From: Gammaproteobacteria bacterium
GTDB lineage: Bacteria; Pseudomonadota; Gammaproteobacteria; Steroidobacterales; Woeseiaceae
NCBI GenBank assembly: GCA_029863305.1
Contig: JAOTVR010000028.1
Span: 1-39,023 of the forward strand
Length of the DNA stretch: 39,023 nt
Reading direction: 5' to 3'
A program made the translations under genes and the position numbers. Positions 23,858 to 32,793 of this stretch are shown piece by piece (the first letter of the stretch is position 1; every line of letters starts with the position of its first letter). The notes beneath the pieces are model-generated. The model had not been told where the DNA came from and ran no database searches. It saw nothing but the letters and a program-made list of their open reading frames with translations.

Positions 23858-24537
23858 ACGAGGCCAGTATTGCCGAGTCTGACGTCATTGCCTGCGTCAG
23901 GGACGGCGATCGAATGCAGCATCGCGGCTACCAGGGCAATATCCATACCGGTCGGATTGGTGAAACCGAAGTCTTGATAAAGTCCGCGGCCGGCCGCGGC
24001 ATCGTCGCGTGGATTAATCGCCGGATGCTGCGACGCGAGTATCTGATCTACCGACGCCTGGACGGCATCAGCGGTATTCCGCACTGCTATGGTTTTTTTC
24101 GCGGACGCTATCTCGTACTCGAGAAGGTCGATGCCCAGACCATGCGGGACGCCACTATTCCGGACCGCAAGGTGTTCTTTGATGAAATGCTGACGACGAT
24201 CAAGCGTATTCATGACCGGGGAGTTGCTCATGGCGACCTGAAGCGAAAAGACAACATTCTGGTCACCCGGGATTCTCGCCCCTGCCTCATCGATTTCGGC
24301 GTCTCGATTTACCGCAAACCCGGTTTCCACCCGTTCAATCATTTTCGACACAGCTTTTCATACCAGCATGATTTCAACGCGTGGGTGAAGCACAAATACA
24401 AACGCGAATTCGGCGATATCTCCGCCAACGACCTGCAATACCATCGGCCGCTGCGAATCGAGCAAATAGCTCGCACGATCAAGAGAATCTGGACCCGTGT
24501 GAAAAGAACCATCAGGCCGAAAAAGACGCCCAACTAG
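23854..24537 (+). CDS. Small protein kinase-fold protein (RIO/WaaP-like)
   Basis: The GTG at 23854 overlaps the upstream TGA (GTGA), giving 227 residues; the frame is open further upstream, but that would overlap the methyltransferase deeply. Kinase landmarks are complete: Lys43 (VLIK), a helix-C Glu62 (RREY), HGDLKRKDN with His126, Asp128 and Asn134, and DFG at 147-149. The C-lobe is short and the basic tail (RTIKRIWTRVKRTIRPKK) suggests binding to a membrane or nucleic acid. The H-G-D form resembles RIO kinases and LPS core kinases (WaaP/KdkA) more than Hanks-type Ser/Thr kinases. The substrate could be a lipid, a sugar or a protein. It is coupled to an ICMT-like methyltransferase. Confidence 0.8.
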   Translation: MNEASIAESDVIACVRDGDRMQHRGYQGNIHTGRIGETEVLIKSAAGRGIVAWINRRMLRREYLIYRRLDGISGIPHCYGFFRGRYLVLEKVDAQTMRDATIPDRKVFFDEMLTTIKRIHDRGVAHGDLKRKDNILVTRDSRPCLIDFGVSIYRKPGFHPFNHFRHSFSYQHDFNAWVKHKYKREFGDISANDLQYHRPLRIEQIARTIKRIWTRVKRTIRPKKTPN

Positions 24538-24567
24538 CTGCTACTCATATCAAGGGGAGACAACACC

Positions 24568-25842
24568 ATGAAAATCGAAACGCTCGCAGTACATGCCGGA
24601 TACGAGCCGGATCCGACCACCAAAGCCGTTGCCGTGCCAATCTATCAAACGACGGCGTATGCCTTCGACGACACGCAGCATGGCGCCGACCTGTTCGACC
24701 TCAAGGTCGAGGGGAACATCTATTCGCGCATCATGAACCCGACGACGGCCGTACTGGAGCAGCGCGTCGCAGCAATGGAAGGCGGCCTCGCCGCACTCGG
24801 CTTGGCGTCCGGCCAGGCGGCGACGACCTATTCGCTGCTGACGATCGCCGAGGCAGGCGACAATTTCGTTACGACGTCGACACTGTACGGTGGCACTTAC
24901 AATCTTTTCGCGCACACATTACCGCAGATAGGCATCGAGGCTCGCTTTGCGGCGCCCGATGACATAGACGGCATGGCCGCTTTGATCGACGAGCGGACCA
25001 AAGCGATCTACTGCGAGTCACTCGGCAACCCGGCCGGCAATGTCGTCGATCTCGAGCCACTGGCCGACATGGCGCACGCGCACGGCGTGCCCGTCATTGT
25101 CGATAACACGGTGCCCAGTCCATACCTCAACAATCCGTTCAACTGGGGTTGCGACATCATTGTGCATTCCCTGACCAAGTACATGGGGGGCCATGGAACC
25201 ATCATAGGCGGGGCGCTGGTCGATTCCGGCAAATTTGACTGGGTCGCGAACAAGGAACGTTTTCGCCGCCTTAACGAGCCGGATGTCTCCTACCACGGGG
25301 TTGTCTACACAGAAGCCCTGGGAGAGGCCGCGTATATCGGTCGCGCGCGAGTTGTGCCGTTACGTAACATGGGCTCGGCAATTTCCCCGATGACCAGCTT
25401 CATGGCATTGCAGGGAATCGAGACTTTGCCGCTGCGCATGGACAGAATGTGCGAGAACGCGCTCGCCGTTGCCGAGCATCTGCAGCAGCAGGACCAGGTC
25501 GAGTGGGTACGCTATGCGGGCCTGCCGGACAGCCCGTACAAGGAACTCGCGGACAAATACATGGGCGGCCGCGCTTCGGCGATTCTCAGTTTTGGAATCA
25601 AGGGCGGCATCGAAGCGGGCACCAGATTCATCGACGCCCTGAACCTGATCACACGTCTCGTGAACATCGGCGATGCCAAGTCACTGGCCTGCCATCCAGC
25701 GTCAACTACGCATCGTCAACTGGCTCCGGAAGAGCTGCAGGCATCCGGTGTAAGTGACGATCTGATCAGGCTCTCGATCGGCATCGAGCACATCGACGAT
25801 ATCCTTGCCGACATCGACCAGGCTCTGGCGGCTGCGAGGTAA
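24568..25842 (+). CDS. metY: O-acetylhomoserine sulfhydrylase (PLP-dependent Cys/Met metabolism enzyme)
   Basis: A 424-residue enzyme at ATG 24568 with a strong AAGGGGAG ribosome binding site. It has the family's ETLAVHAGYEPD opening, the Y-S-R-I-x-N-P-T phosphate-binding segment, SGQAA, and the Schiff-base lysine in HSLTKYMGGHG. Length (about 425) and opening fit the MetY branch, which makes homocysteine from O-acetylhomoserine and sulfide; shorter MetB/MetC/MetZ relatives run near 380-400. The closely related O-succinylhomoserine enzyme cannot be excluded. It is cytosolic and follows the kinase gene by 30 bases, but a functional link is not evident. Confidence 0.92.
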   Translation: MKIETLAVHAGYEPDPTTKAVAVPIYQTTAYAFDDTQHGADLFDLKVEGNIYSRIMNPTTAVLEQRVAAMEGGLAALGLASGQAATTYSLLTIAEAGDNFVTTSTLYGGTYNLFAHTLPQIGIEARFAAPDDIDGMAALIDERTKAIYCESLGNPAGNVVDLEPLADMAHAHGVPVIVDNTVPSPYLNNPFNWGCDIIVHSLTKYMGGHGTIIGGALVDSGKFDWVANKERFRRLNEPDVSYHGVVYTEALGEAAYIGRARVVPLRNMGSAISPMTSFMALQGIETLPLRMDRMCENALAVAEHLQQQDQVEWVRYAGLPDSPYKELADKYMGGRASAILSFGIKGGIEAGTRFIDALNLITRLVNIGDAKSLACHPASTTHRQLAPEELQASGVSDDLIRLSIGIEHIDDILADIDQALAAAR

Positions 25843-25860
25843 TCCGGGCTCGTTCGACGA

Positions 25861-27147
25861 TTAGTTCAGCGGCGCGGTCATGATGACGGTCTTGCCAAGG
25901 TAAGGCGCGAGTGCCTGCGGGAATTGGCTCGGTGGAGTTTGCGGTGCCGGGCCCTGTCCGACGTAGTGAATACGCTCACCGTCAATTGCGCCGGTGGTTG
26001 CTGTCAGCGCCGGATTGGCAAATTCGATTATGTCAACGCTGCTAATCGCGGTGGCATCGTCATTGAGCCGCATCCGCAGCAATCGCCACGGTTGAATGCC
26101 GTTTTGAATGCCGATCAGGTCTCCCGCGTGCCAGTACAGCCCGTCGATGCCGTACAGCGGTTTGTCCGCGGGGGAGTCCAGATATCGCAGCTCGCCGGTC
26201 GCGATTTCAACGACACCGATGCCTACCGGGTACGACGAGACAAACAGAGTCTGTCCCGTCGAATCGCTCGTGATGCCATTCGAACCAAATGGCGCCGGCG
26301 AGGTCACGAACGGCCGCAACTGGTCGCTGCCGGCGGCCAGCACATGCAGTACGTCGCCGCTGACATAAACATCGCCGTTGGGCACGACGACGACGTCGTT
26401 AAAGCCGTTCACCGATTCGTCCGCCAGGTACTGATGTTTCAGCACGCCGGTCGCGAGATCGAAACCGAAGATACCTGCTGCGCGCGGCTCGTCGGCATCG
26501 AAGCCTTCTGCCATGAAGAATGATGTCGCAGCACTCCAGAGTACGTTTCGTGTGTGATCGACTGTCAGTCCTATGGCCGAATACACACCGCTGTCTGCAA
26601 GGCTGGCGAACTTGGAGAATTGTTTGTCGGCATCAATCACGTAAATGTCACCGCTGCGCATGCTGCCGACAAACAATCGTCCGGTCTCGGGATCGAACGC
26701 GATACCTTCGGCTGCGATGCCGAGCTGCTCAATCGTCAGATAGGGCTCAGAATTGCTGACTGGCGTGATGCTGGCCGCAAGCGTCTTGACCAGCCCGCGG
26801 AATCTCGGCAGTTGCCGCAAAGACTCGAGATCAGGATCGTTTGCCATGCCGAAGTCAACCTGCGCCGACGTCAACTCCTGCAGGAGTTGCAGCGCCTCGT
26901 CGGCACGCCCGGTGCGCGCATAACCACAGGCGAGGTTGTATTTTGTCGCAAAGCTCGCCGGATTCAATTCGTGGGCTCGCTCCATGGAGCGTGTAAAAGC
27001 CGCATAATCGCCGGCCTGATACGCTTCATTAGCCTCGCGCTGATGATGCTGAGCCTCCGCAACCGGATGTTCCGCATTCGCTATACCGATGCATAGCAGT
27101 AACAATGAAGCTGATGCGCTGAGCAGTCCGAAAAGACTCTTTTTCAC
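25861..27147 (-). CDS. Exported TPR plus SMP-30/NHL-like beta-propeller protein
   Basis: The GTG at 27147 is preferred: GGAG lies six bases before it and the product then begins MKKSLFGLL, a classic signal peptide ending near ANA (about residue 25). A longer TTG start adds ten residues ahead of the signal. After cleavage come two or three TPR-like helices (about 30-105), then a six-bladed-type propeller (about 130-420) with repeats such as GIAFDPETGRLFVGS and VVVPNGDVYVSGD. This resembles SMP-30/gluconolactonase/strictosidine synthase-like proteins. Such proteins can be lactonases, but metal ligands were not resolved here, so activity is unassigned. It is probably periplasmic. It converges with metY (18-base gap) and is divergent from the patatin gene. 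Confidence 0.8.
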   Translation of the reverse strand: MKKSLFGLLSASASLLLLCIGIANAEHPVAEAQHHQREANEAYQAGDYAAFTRSMERAHELNPASFATKYNLACGYARTGRADEALQLLQELTSAQVDFGMANDPDLESLRQLPRFRGLVKTLAASITPVSNSEPYLTIEQLGIAAEGIAFDPETGRLFVGSMRSGDIYVIDADKQFSKFASLADSGVYSAIGLTVDHTRNVLWSAATSFFMAEGFDADEPRAAGIFGFDLATGVLKHQYLADESVNGFNDVVVVPNGDVYVSGDVLHVLAAGSDQLRPFVTSPAPFGSNGITSDSTGQTLFVSSYPVGIGVVEIATGELRYLDSPADKPLYGIDGLYWHAGDLIGIQNGIQPWRLLRMRLNDDATAISSVDIIEFANPALTATTGAIDGERIHYVGQGPAPQTPPSQFPQALAPYLGKTVIMTAPLN

Positions 27148-27230
27148 CTGGTACTCCACAATACGTATTGTTCGCAACTCGGAGGTCTGACAATCGTCAT
27201 CCGTCGTGGTTCCTCCGGGCGATTAGCGGG

Positions 27231-27236
27231 TATAAT
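27231..27236 (+). promoter_or_regulatory. Consensus -10 element TATAAT for the patatin operon
   Basis: A perfect TATAAT lies 40 bases before the patatin ATG. No recognisable -35 sits at the usual distance, so it may depend on an activator or an upstream element. Confidence 0.45.
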
Positions 27237-27275
27237 TGGTGCTACAGGACTATTGCACACGGATAGGCACCCGAC

Positions 27276-28748
27276 ATGATTTTCTCAGCAACCAAGCGCC
27301 TGCAGGCAGACATGGATGCTGCCACAACGTACGAAGAGTGGAAGGATGCCGCGATCGCGCACGATGAAGCAAGCGGCGTCGCAGAATGGAAAAAGTCGGA
27401 CGAATCCAAACACTTCGACTACGCATCCATCCGGCAGAGGCTGCGCAAGTTGCGCAGACTCAGGGCCAAAAGCGATCGTGCCGGGGTGCTTTTCGCATTG
27501 AACGAAGGGGTCCACGGCAATATCGATGGCATGGGGCACGCTCGCCTGCATGGCAAGGCCAAGTTCGGCACCAAGCGCCTGATCGTCGACTATGTCGACG
27601 AAGTGGTTGCCGCACTCGAGATGATTGCCACGGCCGATCCCGACGAGATTCCCTTCGACGAACGCCTCGATTTTTTCCGCCGTGCGCAACACTGCAATGG
27701 CCGCTCGGCGCTGATGATGAGCGGAGCGGGCTCACTCCTGTTTTTCCACGTCGGCGTCGTCAGGACCCTTTGGCAGTTTGGTCTGCTACCGGCCGTGCTA
27801 TCCGGCGCCAGCGGTGGAGCGATCGTCGGCAGCCTTGTCAGTACTCACGTTGACAAAGACCTGGAGAAGATTTTCGATCCGGAGAACCTGGTTCACGAAA
27901 TCGAAAGAGACGAGGGGCTGCTCAGGCATCTCTCTGCGTTCATGCCGGAAATTGCCAAGGCGGAGGAGATCCAGAATGTGCTCGAGCGACTGAACCCGGA
28001 CCTTACGTTTCTGGAAGCCTATGAACGTACGGGGCGCCACCTGAACGTCTCGATAGCCGCCGCTGAAAAGCACCAGACATCACGCTTGCTCAATGCTATT
28101 ACGACACCGAATGTGTATGTCCGGGAAGCCGTAATGGCGTCGGCCGCGATCCCGGGATTTTTCCCGCCGGTCACGCTCGCCGCGAAGAACGATCGCGGCA
28201 AGCGGCAGCCGTACCTGCCCGCGCGCAAGTGGGTCGACGGTTCGCTTAGCGACGACTTACCGTCAAAACGGCTCGCGCGTGTCTATGGCGTCAATCACTT
28301 TATCGTCAGCCAGGTCAATCCGCACGTGTTCCCGTTTGTTACGGACATCGAAGGCGAGAAGACGGTTCTGTCGACGATCAAACACGCGACGAAACAGACG
28401 CTGCGGGAGTGGATCAATGCGGGGGCATCGCTCGTCGAGAAGCCGCTTTCGGTGAGTCCAATGGTAAGCCGCCTGACAAATGTCGCACTGGGCATTATCA
28501 ATCAGGATTACGTTGGCGACATCAATATCCTGCCGGATCGGCGTTTCTTCAATCCGCTCAAGTGGCTCGCCCATCGCAACGTCGAGGAAATCGTCGATCT
28601 GATCAAGATGGGCGAAAGAGCAACCTGGCCAAAGATCGAACAGATACGCGTACAGACCAAGATCAGCCGCAGACTCAACCAGATCCTTGCCGAATTTGAT
28701 CGCGGACTGCCACCCGTAGGCAGCAATATCACGCGCCGCGCCGGCTGA
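27276..28748 (+). CDS. Patatin-like phospholipase/triacylglycerol lipase with N-terminal DUF3336
   Basis: A 490-residue protein at ATG 27276. The N-terminal half (about 10-140) matches DUF3336, found ahead of patatin domains in yeast Tgl3/4/5-type lipases and bacterial relatives. The patatin domain (about 145-345) has an oxyanion-type MMSGAGSL segment, the nucleophile elbow GASGG (177-181, Ser179) and the dyad Asp in KWVDGSL. It should hydrolyse acyl esters of glycerolipids. A soluble or peripheral membrane location is expected since no clear signal peptide is seen. It is the first gene of a two-gene operon with an alpha/beta hydrolase only four bases downstream, facing a wax ester/triacylglycerol synthase locus. 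Confidence 0.9.
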   Translation: MIFSATKRLQADMDAATTYEEWKDAAIAHDEASGVAEWKKSDESKHFDYASIRQRLRKLRRLRAKSDRAGVLFALNEGVHGNIDGMGHARLHGKAKFGTKRLIVDYVDEVVAALEMIATADPDEIPFDERLDFFRRAQHCNGRSALMMSGAGSLLFFHVGVVRTLWQFGLLPAVLSGASGGAIVGSLVSTHVDKDLEKIFDPENLVHEIERDEGLLRHLSAFMPEIAKAEEIQNVLERLNPDLTFLEAYERTGRHLNVSIAAAEKHQTSRLLNAITTPNVYVREAVMASAAIPGFFPPVTLAAKNDRGKRQPYLPARKWVDGSLSDDLPSKRLARVYGVNHFIVSQVNPHVFPFVTDIEGEKTVLSTIKHATKQTLREWINAGASLVEKPLSVSPMVSRLTNVALGIINQDYVGDINILPDRRFFNPLKWLAHRNVEEIVDLIKMGERATWPKIEQIRVQTKISRRLNQILAEFDRGLPPVGSNITRRAG

Positions 28749-28752
28749 CCCA

Positions 28753-29694
28753 ATGAGCTCCGCTATCGTGCTCGTGGCGTCCGGCCTGCTTGTGGCCGGT
28801 CTTGTCGCCTATTTCGTGTTCCCCGCGCACCTGGTGAAGCTGCTGGTGCGCGCGGCGCGCCTGGTAACAGGCTTCAGATCGCGTTCGGTCGATGTCGACG
28901 GCGATACCTGGCCGTACCTCGAGGGCGGTCCCGAGTCCGCGGAAATCGTCGTCCTTCTGCACGGCTTCGGTGGCGACAAGGACAACTGGCCTTTGTATGC
29001 GCGCTACCTGCGTGGCAAGTACCGCGTGATCATCCCGGATTTGCCCGGGTTCGGCGAAAACTCTAGGAAAAGCGGCGCTGATTACCGCATGGCGCCCCAG
29101 GCCGCACGATTGCACAAGTTTGTACGGGCTATGGGAATCGACAGATTCCATATTGCCGGCAATTCGATGGGCGGATTCCTGGCACTGCAATACGCGCTCG
29201 CGTACCCGTCCGATGTCATTACCATCGGGCTATTGAACAGTGCCGGGGTCAGTAGCACCAACAAGAGCGAGGTCGAACTGGCTGCAGCTCGCGGCGAGAA
29301 CCTGCTGGTCGTGTCATCGCTCGACGAGTTCGACAAACTCATGAACTTCATCGCCCACAAATCGATACCGCTGCCCGGCATCATCAAACGCGAAATCGGC
29401 AAGCGGGCCATCGCCGAAAAGGAATTCCTGGATCCGATATTCTGGGCGCTTTTCGAGAGTATCATTGATCGACCACTGGACGAACGGCTGCACGAAATCG
29501 CGGCCCCGACGCTCATTATCTGGGGACGCCACGATCGCGTGATCGATGTCAGTTGTACCGAGTTGATGACCGCCAGAATCCCGGACAATCACTGCGTTGT
29601 GTTCGCGGACGCAGGGCACATTCCGATGCTGGAATGCCCGGCCGAGGCGGCATCAGCCCACCTCGACTACCTCAACCGGCATTGCGTCGCGTAA
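28753..29694 (+). CDS. Membrane-anchored alpha/beta hydrolase
   Basis: A 313-residue alpha/beta hydrolase at ATG 28753, four bases after the patatin stop. An N-terminal membrane helix (about 3-25) precedes the fold. The oxyanion motif LLHGFGGDKDNW, nucleophile elbow GNSMGG, acidic Asp in WGRHDRVID and catalytic His in DAGHIPMLE form a full triad. Its closest-looking relatives are monoacylglycerol lipase or lipid-ester hydrolases (the HGFGG-x-x-x-x-W pattern). With patatin it may complete acyl-glycerol breakdown; this is inferred from context. Its last 23 bases overlap the end of the convergent wax ester synthase gene. Confidence 0.9.
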   Translation: MSSAIVLVASGLLVAGLVAYFVFPAHLVKLLVRAARLVTGFRSRSVDVDGDTWPYLEGGPESAEIVVLLHGFGGDKDNWPLYARYLRGKYRVIIPDLPGFGENSRKSGADYRMAPQAARLHKFVRAMGIDRFHIAGNSMGGFLALQYALAYPSDVITIGLLNSAGVSSTNKSEVELAAARGENLLVVSSLDEFDKLMNFIAHKSIPLPGIIKREIGKRAIAEKEFLDPIFWALFESIIDRPLDERLHEIAAPTLIIWGRHDRVIDVSCTELMTARIPDNHCVVFADAGHIPMLECPAEAASAHLDYLNRHCVA

Positions 29695-31111
29695 CCGGCT
29701 TTGCGGCACGCTTCAGATCAGCCATCGATTTTTCGATGCAGGTCATAAAGAAACGAATATCGGGCAAAGCGTCTCGCGTCGACGTTACGCCGAACGTCAT
29801 CTGGCCGTTGTAGCTGGGCGTGGCGATGAACAGCCCCATACCTTCAACCAGCGGGGCCAATCCGTACGTCGCAACTTGTCGTGCCCCATTCATGTACAAA
29901 GGCACCTGTGGGCCCGGCACATTGGAGATGAACAGGTTGCACATACGGGCCGCGAGCCCGGCGTTAAGAACAAGCCGGCCGGCCATGACCTGGGTCGCGG
30001 CCGGCGCATGCTTGCTCAAATCCGTCATCAGGCGCGCAGACACGCCGGCCTTGGTCTCCTTGCTGCGCTGCGTCGCTTGACGAATGCGGCGTAAGCGCTC
30101 GACCGGGTCTTCCACATTGGTAAATATCGGCGCGGTCATCGACGTGAGGTTATTGCCTGGAAGATCACCATCCGACGTGCCGACCCGGCGAGCGTTGATG
30201 GGAACCCACGCTATCAGGGAATCGTCCGGTAACTCGTCGTGATGCAGCAGATAATTGCGCAAGCCACCACCGCAAATGGCTAGTACGACATCGTTGATGG
30301 TGCTGTCCGGTACCGCCTTGCGTACAGCTTTCAGGTCTTTCAGCGGAAATGCCGTTGCGTCGAACATTTTGTGCGGAGACGCCGGGCAATTGAATCGCGT
30401 TTCCGGGACAGGGTACTTGTCCTTGCTTTTGGATCGCAGGGCACTCTGCGCGAGGTTGTACAGTCCCGGCGCAGCGCGCATTACGCCATCGATCATGCCG
30501 ATCGGCGAGCGAATCGTATGCCAGGTTGCGCGAACGGCCATGTCCAGCAGGCTCGGTTGCGGATTGCGGTTGAGCCTGGCCATATTCAGCGGCACCGCCG
30601 GCGTGCCCTGGACATCGATGTCCGCCATAGCGCTGAAGAAATCGATGATCGAGGAACCGTCCACTGCGGCATGATGAATCTTGGTCGCGATGGCGTAGCT
30701 GCCCTTCGGCAGCCAACCGATATTGTCCAGGCCCTCGACAACGTACATCTCCCACAGTGGTCTGTTCATGTCCAGCGGGCGCGAATGATATCGTGCCATA
30801 TGTATACAGAACTGCCGCCAGTCGCCCGGGTCCGGCAGACGGCCATGCGCAACGTGGTATTCGAGGTCGAATTTCTGGTCGTCAACCCAATACGGGAAGT
30901 CGAGTTCGAGCGGAACACGCACAAGCCGACGCCGGAACAGCGGGCTCATGTGCATGCGACCATCGATATGCGCCAGAATGTCCTTGAAGCGCACCTGTTT
31001 GCCACCCGGAACCGTCGTCGGATCAAGAATCACAATCGAGGTTACGTGCGTCAGACTATCGTCCGACTCCATGTAGAGAAACTGGGCGTCCTGTGGGCTC
31101 AATTGCTGCAT
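29672..31111 (-). CDS. Wax ester synthase / acyl-CoA:diacylglycerol acyltransferase (WS/DGAT)
   Basis: A 479-residue protein at ATG 31111. It matches the WS/DGAT family over its length: LSPQDAQFLYMES opening, PLWE motif (118-121), catalytic HHAAVDG (146-152; HHxxxDG), the INDVVLA segment and the C-terminal SNVPGP segment. It transfers acyl groups from acyl-CoA to long-chain alcohols or diacylglycerol, giving wax esters or triacylglycerol for storage, at the inner face of the cytoplasmic membrane. It follows the HAD-PlsC fusion gene by six bases, so both are probably one transcript. That pairing places phosphatidate and diacylglycerol supply next to the final acylation step. Confidence 0.93.
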   Translation of the reverse strand: MQQLSPQDAQFLYMESDDSLTHVTSIVILDPTTVPGGKQVRFKDILAHIDGRMHMSPLFRRRLVRVPLELDFPYWVDDQKFDLEYHVAHGRLPDPGDWRQFCIHMARYHSRPLDMNRPLWEMYVVEGLDNIGWLPKGSYAIATKIHHAAVDGSSIIDFFSAMADIDVQGTPAVPLNMARLNRNPQPSLLDMAVRATWHTIRSPIGMIDGVMRAAPGLYNLAQSALRSKSKDKYPVPETRFNCPASPHKMFDATAFPLKDLKAVRKAVPDSTINDVVLAICGGGLRNYLLHHDELPDDSLIAWVPINARRVGTSDGDLPGNNLTSMTAPIFTNVEDPVERLRRIRQATQRSKETKAGVSARLMTDLSKHAPAATQVMAGRLVLNAGLAARMCNLFISNVPGPQVPLYMNGARQVATYGLAPLVEGMGLFIATPSYNGQMTFGVTSTRDALPDIRFFMTCIEKSMADLKRAAKPVTRRNAG

Positions 31112-31117
31112 CTTCGG

Positions 31118-32662
31118 CTACTCCGAACTCAGCGCGGAATCACTGGCAGGCGACGCTTCACGGTTCTTGTGCCTGCTTCGCGTGTCCGGCTTGGCGGCCA
31201 GGCGTTTGGCCGTTATTTCGACAACCTTCACATCGTCTTCCTGATCCAGCGCCCTCAGGTACATGTTGCGAACCTCGGTCACGTGATCTTCGATCGTATT
31301 TCGCGACCATTTGCTGGTATCGATCGGCGGCAATACCTCGACCTCGACCGTGCCGGGATGATAGAGCATGTCTCCCTTCGGTTGAACATCACCAGAATTC
31401 TGAATCACGATCGGCACGATGGGCACGCCCGCCTGCATCGCCAGGTGGAATGCACCTTTCTTGAATGGTGCAAGCTTCGGCGTGACCGCACGGGTTCCTT
31501 CGGGCGACAGGCACACCGACTTGCCCTCGACCCGCATCGCATCAACGAGCGGGGTCATTGCCTCTATCGCACTGGCCGAGTTCCTGCGATCGATCAGCAC
31601 AACGCCTGCTGCTTCCATGATTCGTCCAATTATCGGCATGTCACGAATTTCGCGTTTGCCAACACCGGTGATGTCGCGGCGTAACAGCCGCGATACGATG
31701 ACGAGATCGACGTTACTCTGGTGATTGAAAATGAACACGGCGGGCCGGTGCGACCATACGTGATGCTCGCCTTTAATTTTCAGATTCAGTCCAATGATCG
31801 CACTTGCCGTGTCAGCAAATAACGACACGGAGAAGTTCAACGCATCCCGCTTGGATCCCGTCAGCGCCCAAATGGGCAGACCAGCGACAAACGAGCCGAC
31901 CAGACTTGCCGGCACCATCAGCGAACGAAGCCAGTCCGAGATATGTTTCTCGCCTCGGCTGCCAAATCTGCGTACCGGCCAACCGCGCCGTTCTGCAATC
32001 GCGAGCAGCTTGCTGTTTGGATTCAGCGGTCTCGGGTTGCCGACACGCTCGAGCAACGCGATGTCGTCATCGCTGTCAGAATAGAAAAAGCTCTTGCCCA
32101 GATCCACGCCATATTTCGCAACGAGTGATTCGGCAGCAGTGACTTTGCCCGGACCAAAACACGTCGGTCGCACGACCGCACCGGTGAACATACCGTTCTC
32201 GACCTCGAGACGGGTGCACAGTACGTGTTCAATATTCAGGTCGCGCGCGGCCGGTTCGACCTGATAGGGTGTCGCCGAAGAAATGATCGCAACGGTATGC
32301 CCTTTGCTGAGGTGCGCATGGACCAATGCGCGTGATTCAGGGTAGATGGAGCGCGCGATGTGCGTCTCGAACAGCTCGTTGCCGAATGCGGCATAACTGT
32401 CTTCGCGAATTCCACGCAGAAATTGCGACATCGCGAGCATCATGCCCGAAAAGCCCATTTTGCCAAGTCCGAAACTGGCCATGGCGCCGAACAGCTCGAC
32501 CAGCTCACGCGGCGACAGGTGGCCGCGCAGGACCTGCTCCTCAATGAATGCGAAGGCCGAGTAGCCCGAAATTACGGTTCCGTCGAAATCAAAAAAAGCG
32601 CCGATTTGCGGCCCATCGGGCAGCTGCAAGATCTCGGCGACGACGTCCTGATGCGGCAACAT
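31118..32662 (-). CDS. HAD phosphatase - PlsC acyltransferase fusion protein
   Basis: A 514-residue protein at ATG 32662 behind AGAGGAG. The N-terminal half (about 20-225) is a HAD-IB (SerB-like) phosphatase with DFDGT (25-29), a SSAT motif II and YSDSDDDIALL as motif IV. The C-terminal half (about 245-470) is a PlsC/LPLAT acyltransferase with NHQSNVD (the HX4D catalytic motif) and the PEGTR substrate site. Similar fusions occur in mycobacteria (Rv2483c-like) and many Proteobacteria. The acyltransferase should make phosphatidate from lysophosphatidate. The phosphatase half may release diacylglycerol or act on another phosphomonoester; its substrate is unproven. It is first in an operon with WS/DGAT. 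Confidence 0.92.
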   Translation of the reverse strand: MLPHQDVVAEILQLPDGPQIGAFFDFDGTVISGYSAFAFIEEQVLRGHLSPRELVELFGAMASFGLGKMGFSGMMLAMSQFLRGIREDSYAAFGNELFETHIARSIYPESRALVHAHLSKGHTVAIISSATPYQVEPAARDLNIEHVLCTRLEVENGMFTGAVVRPTCFGPGKVTAAESLVAKYGVDLGKSFFYSDSDDDIALLERVGNPRPLNPNSKLLAIAERRGWPVRRFGSRGEKHISDWLRSLMVPASLVGSFVAGLPIWALTGSKRDALNFSVSLFADTASAIIGLNLKIKGEHHVWSHRPAVFIFNHQSNVDLVIVSRLLRRDITGVGKREIRDMPIIGRIMEAAGVVLIDRRNSASAIEAMTPLVDAMRVEGKSVCLSPEGTRAVTPKLAPFKKGAFHLAMQAGVPIVPIVIQNSGDVQPKGDMLYHPGTVEVEVLPPIDTSKWSRNTIEDHVTEVRNMYLRALDQEDDVKVVEITAKRLAAKPDTRSRHKNREASPASDSALSSE

Positions 32663-32793
32663 GAAAAGTCTCCTCTTATGCCGTGACTATACGCCGGTTC
32701 GGCAAAAAATTGTTACCGCGGGATCGTGATCGGGTAGCCGGGCCTGTGCTACGGTTCCGGAGTCGATGCAATGAGGGATCGGGTGAGCTGGCG

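Noticed and set aside
30371..31684. Plus-strand open frame of 437 codons
   Set aside because: Antisense across the WS/DGAT and HAD-PlsC genes; both have full catalytic motifs on the minus strand.
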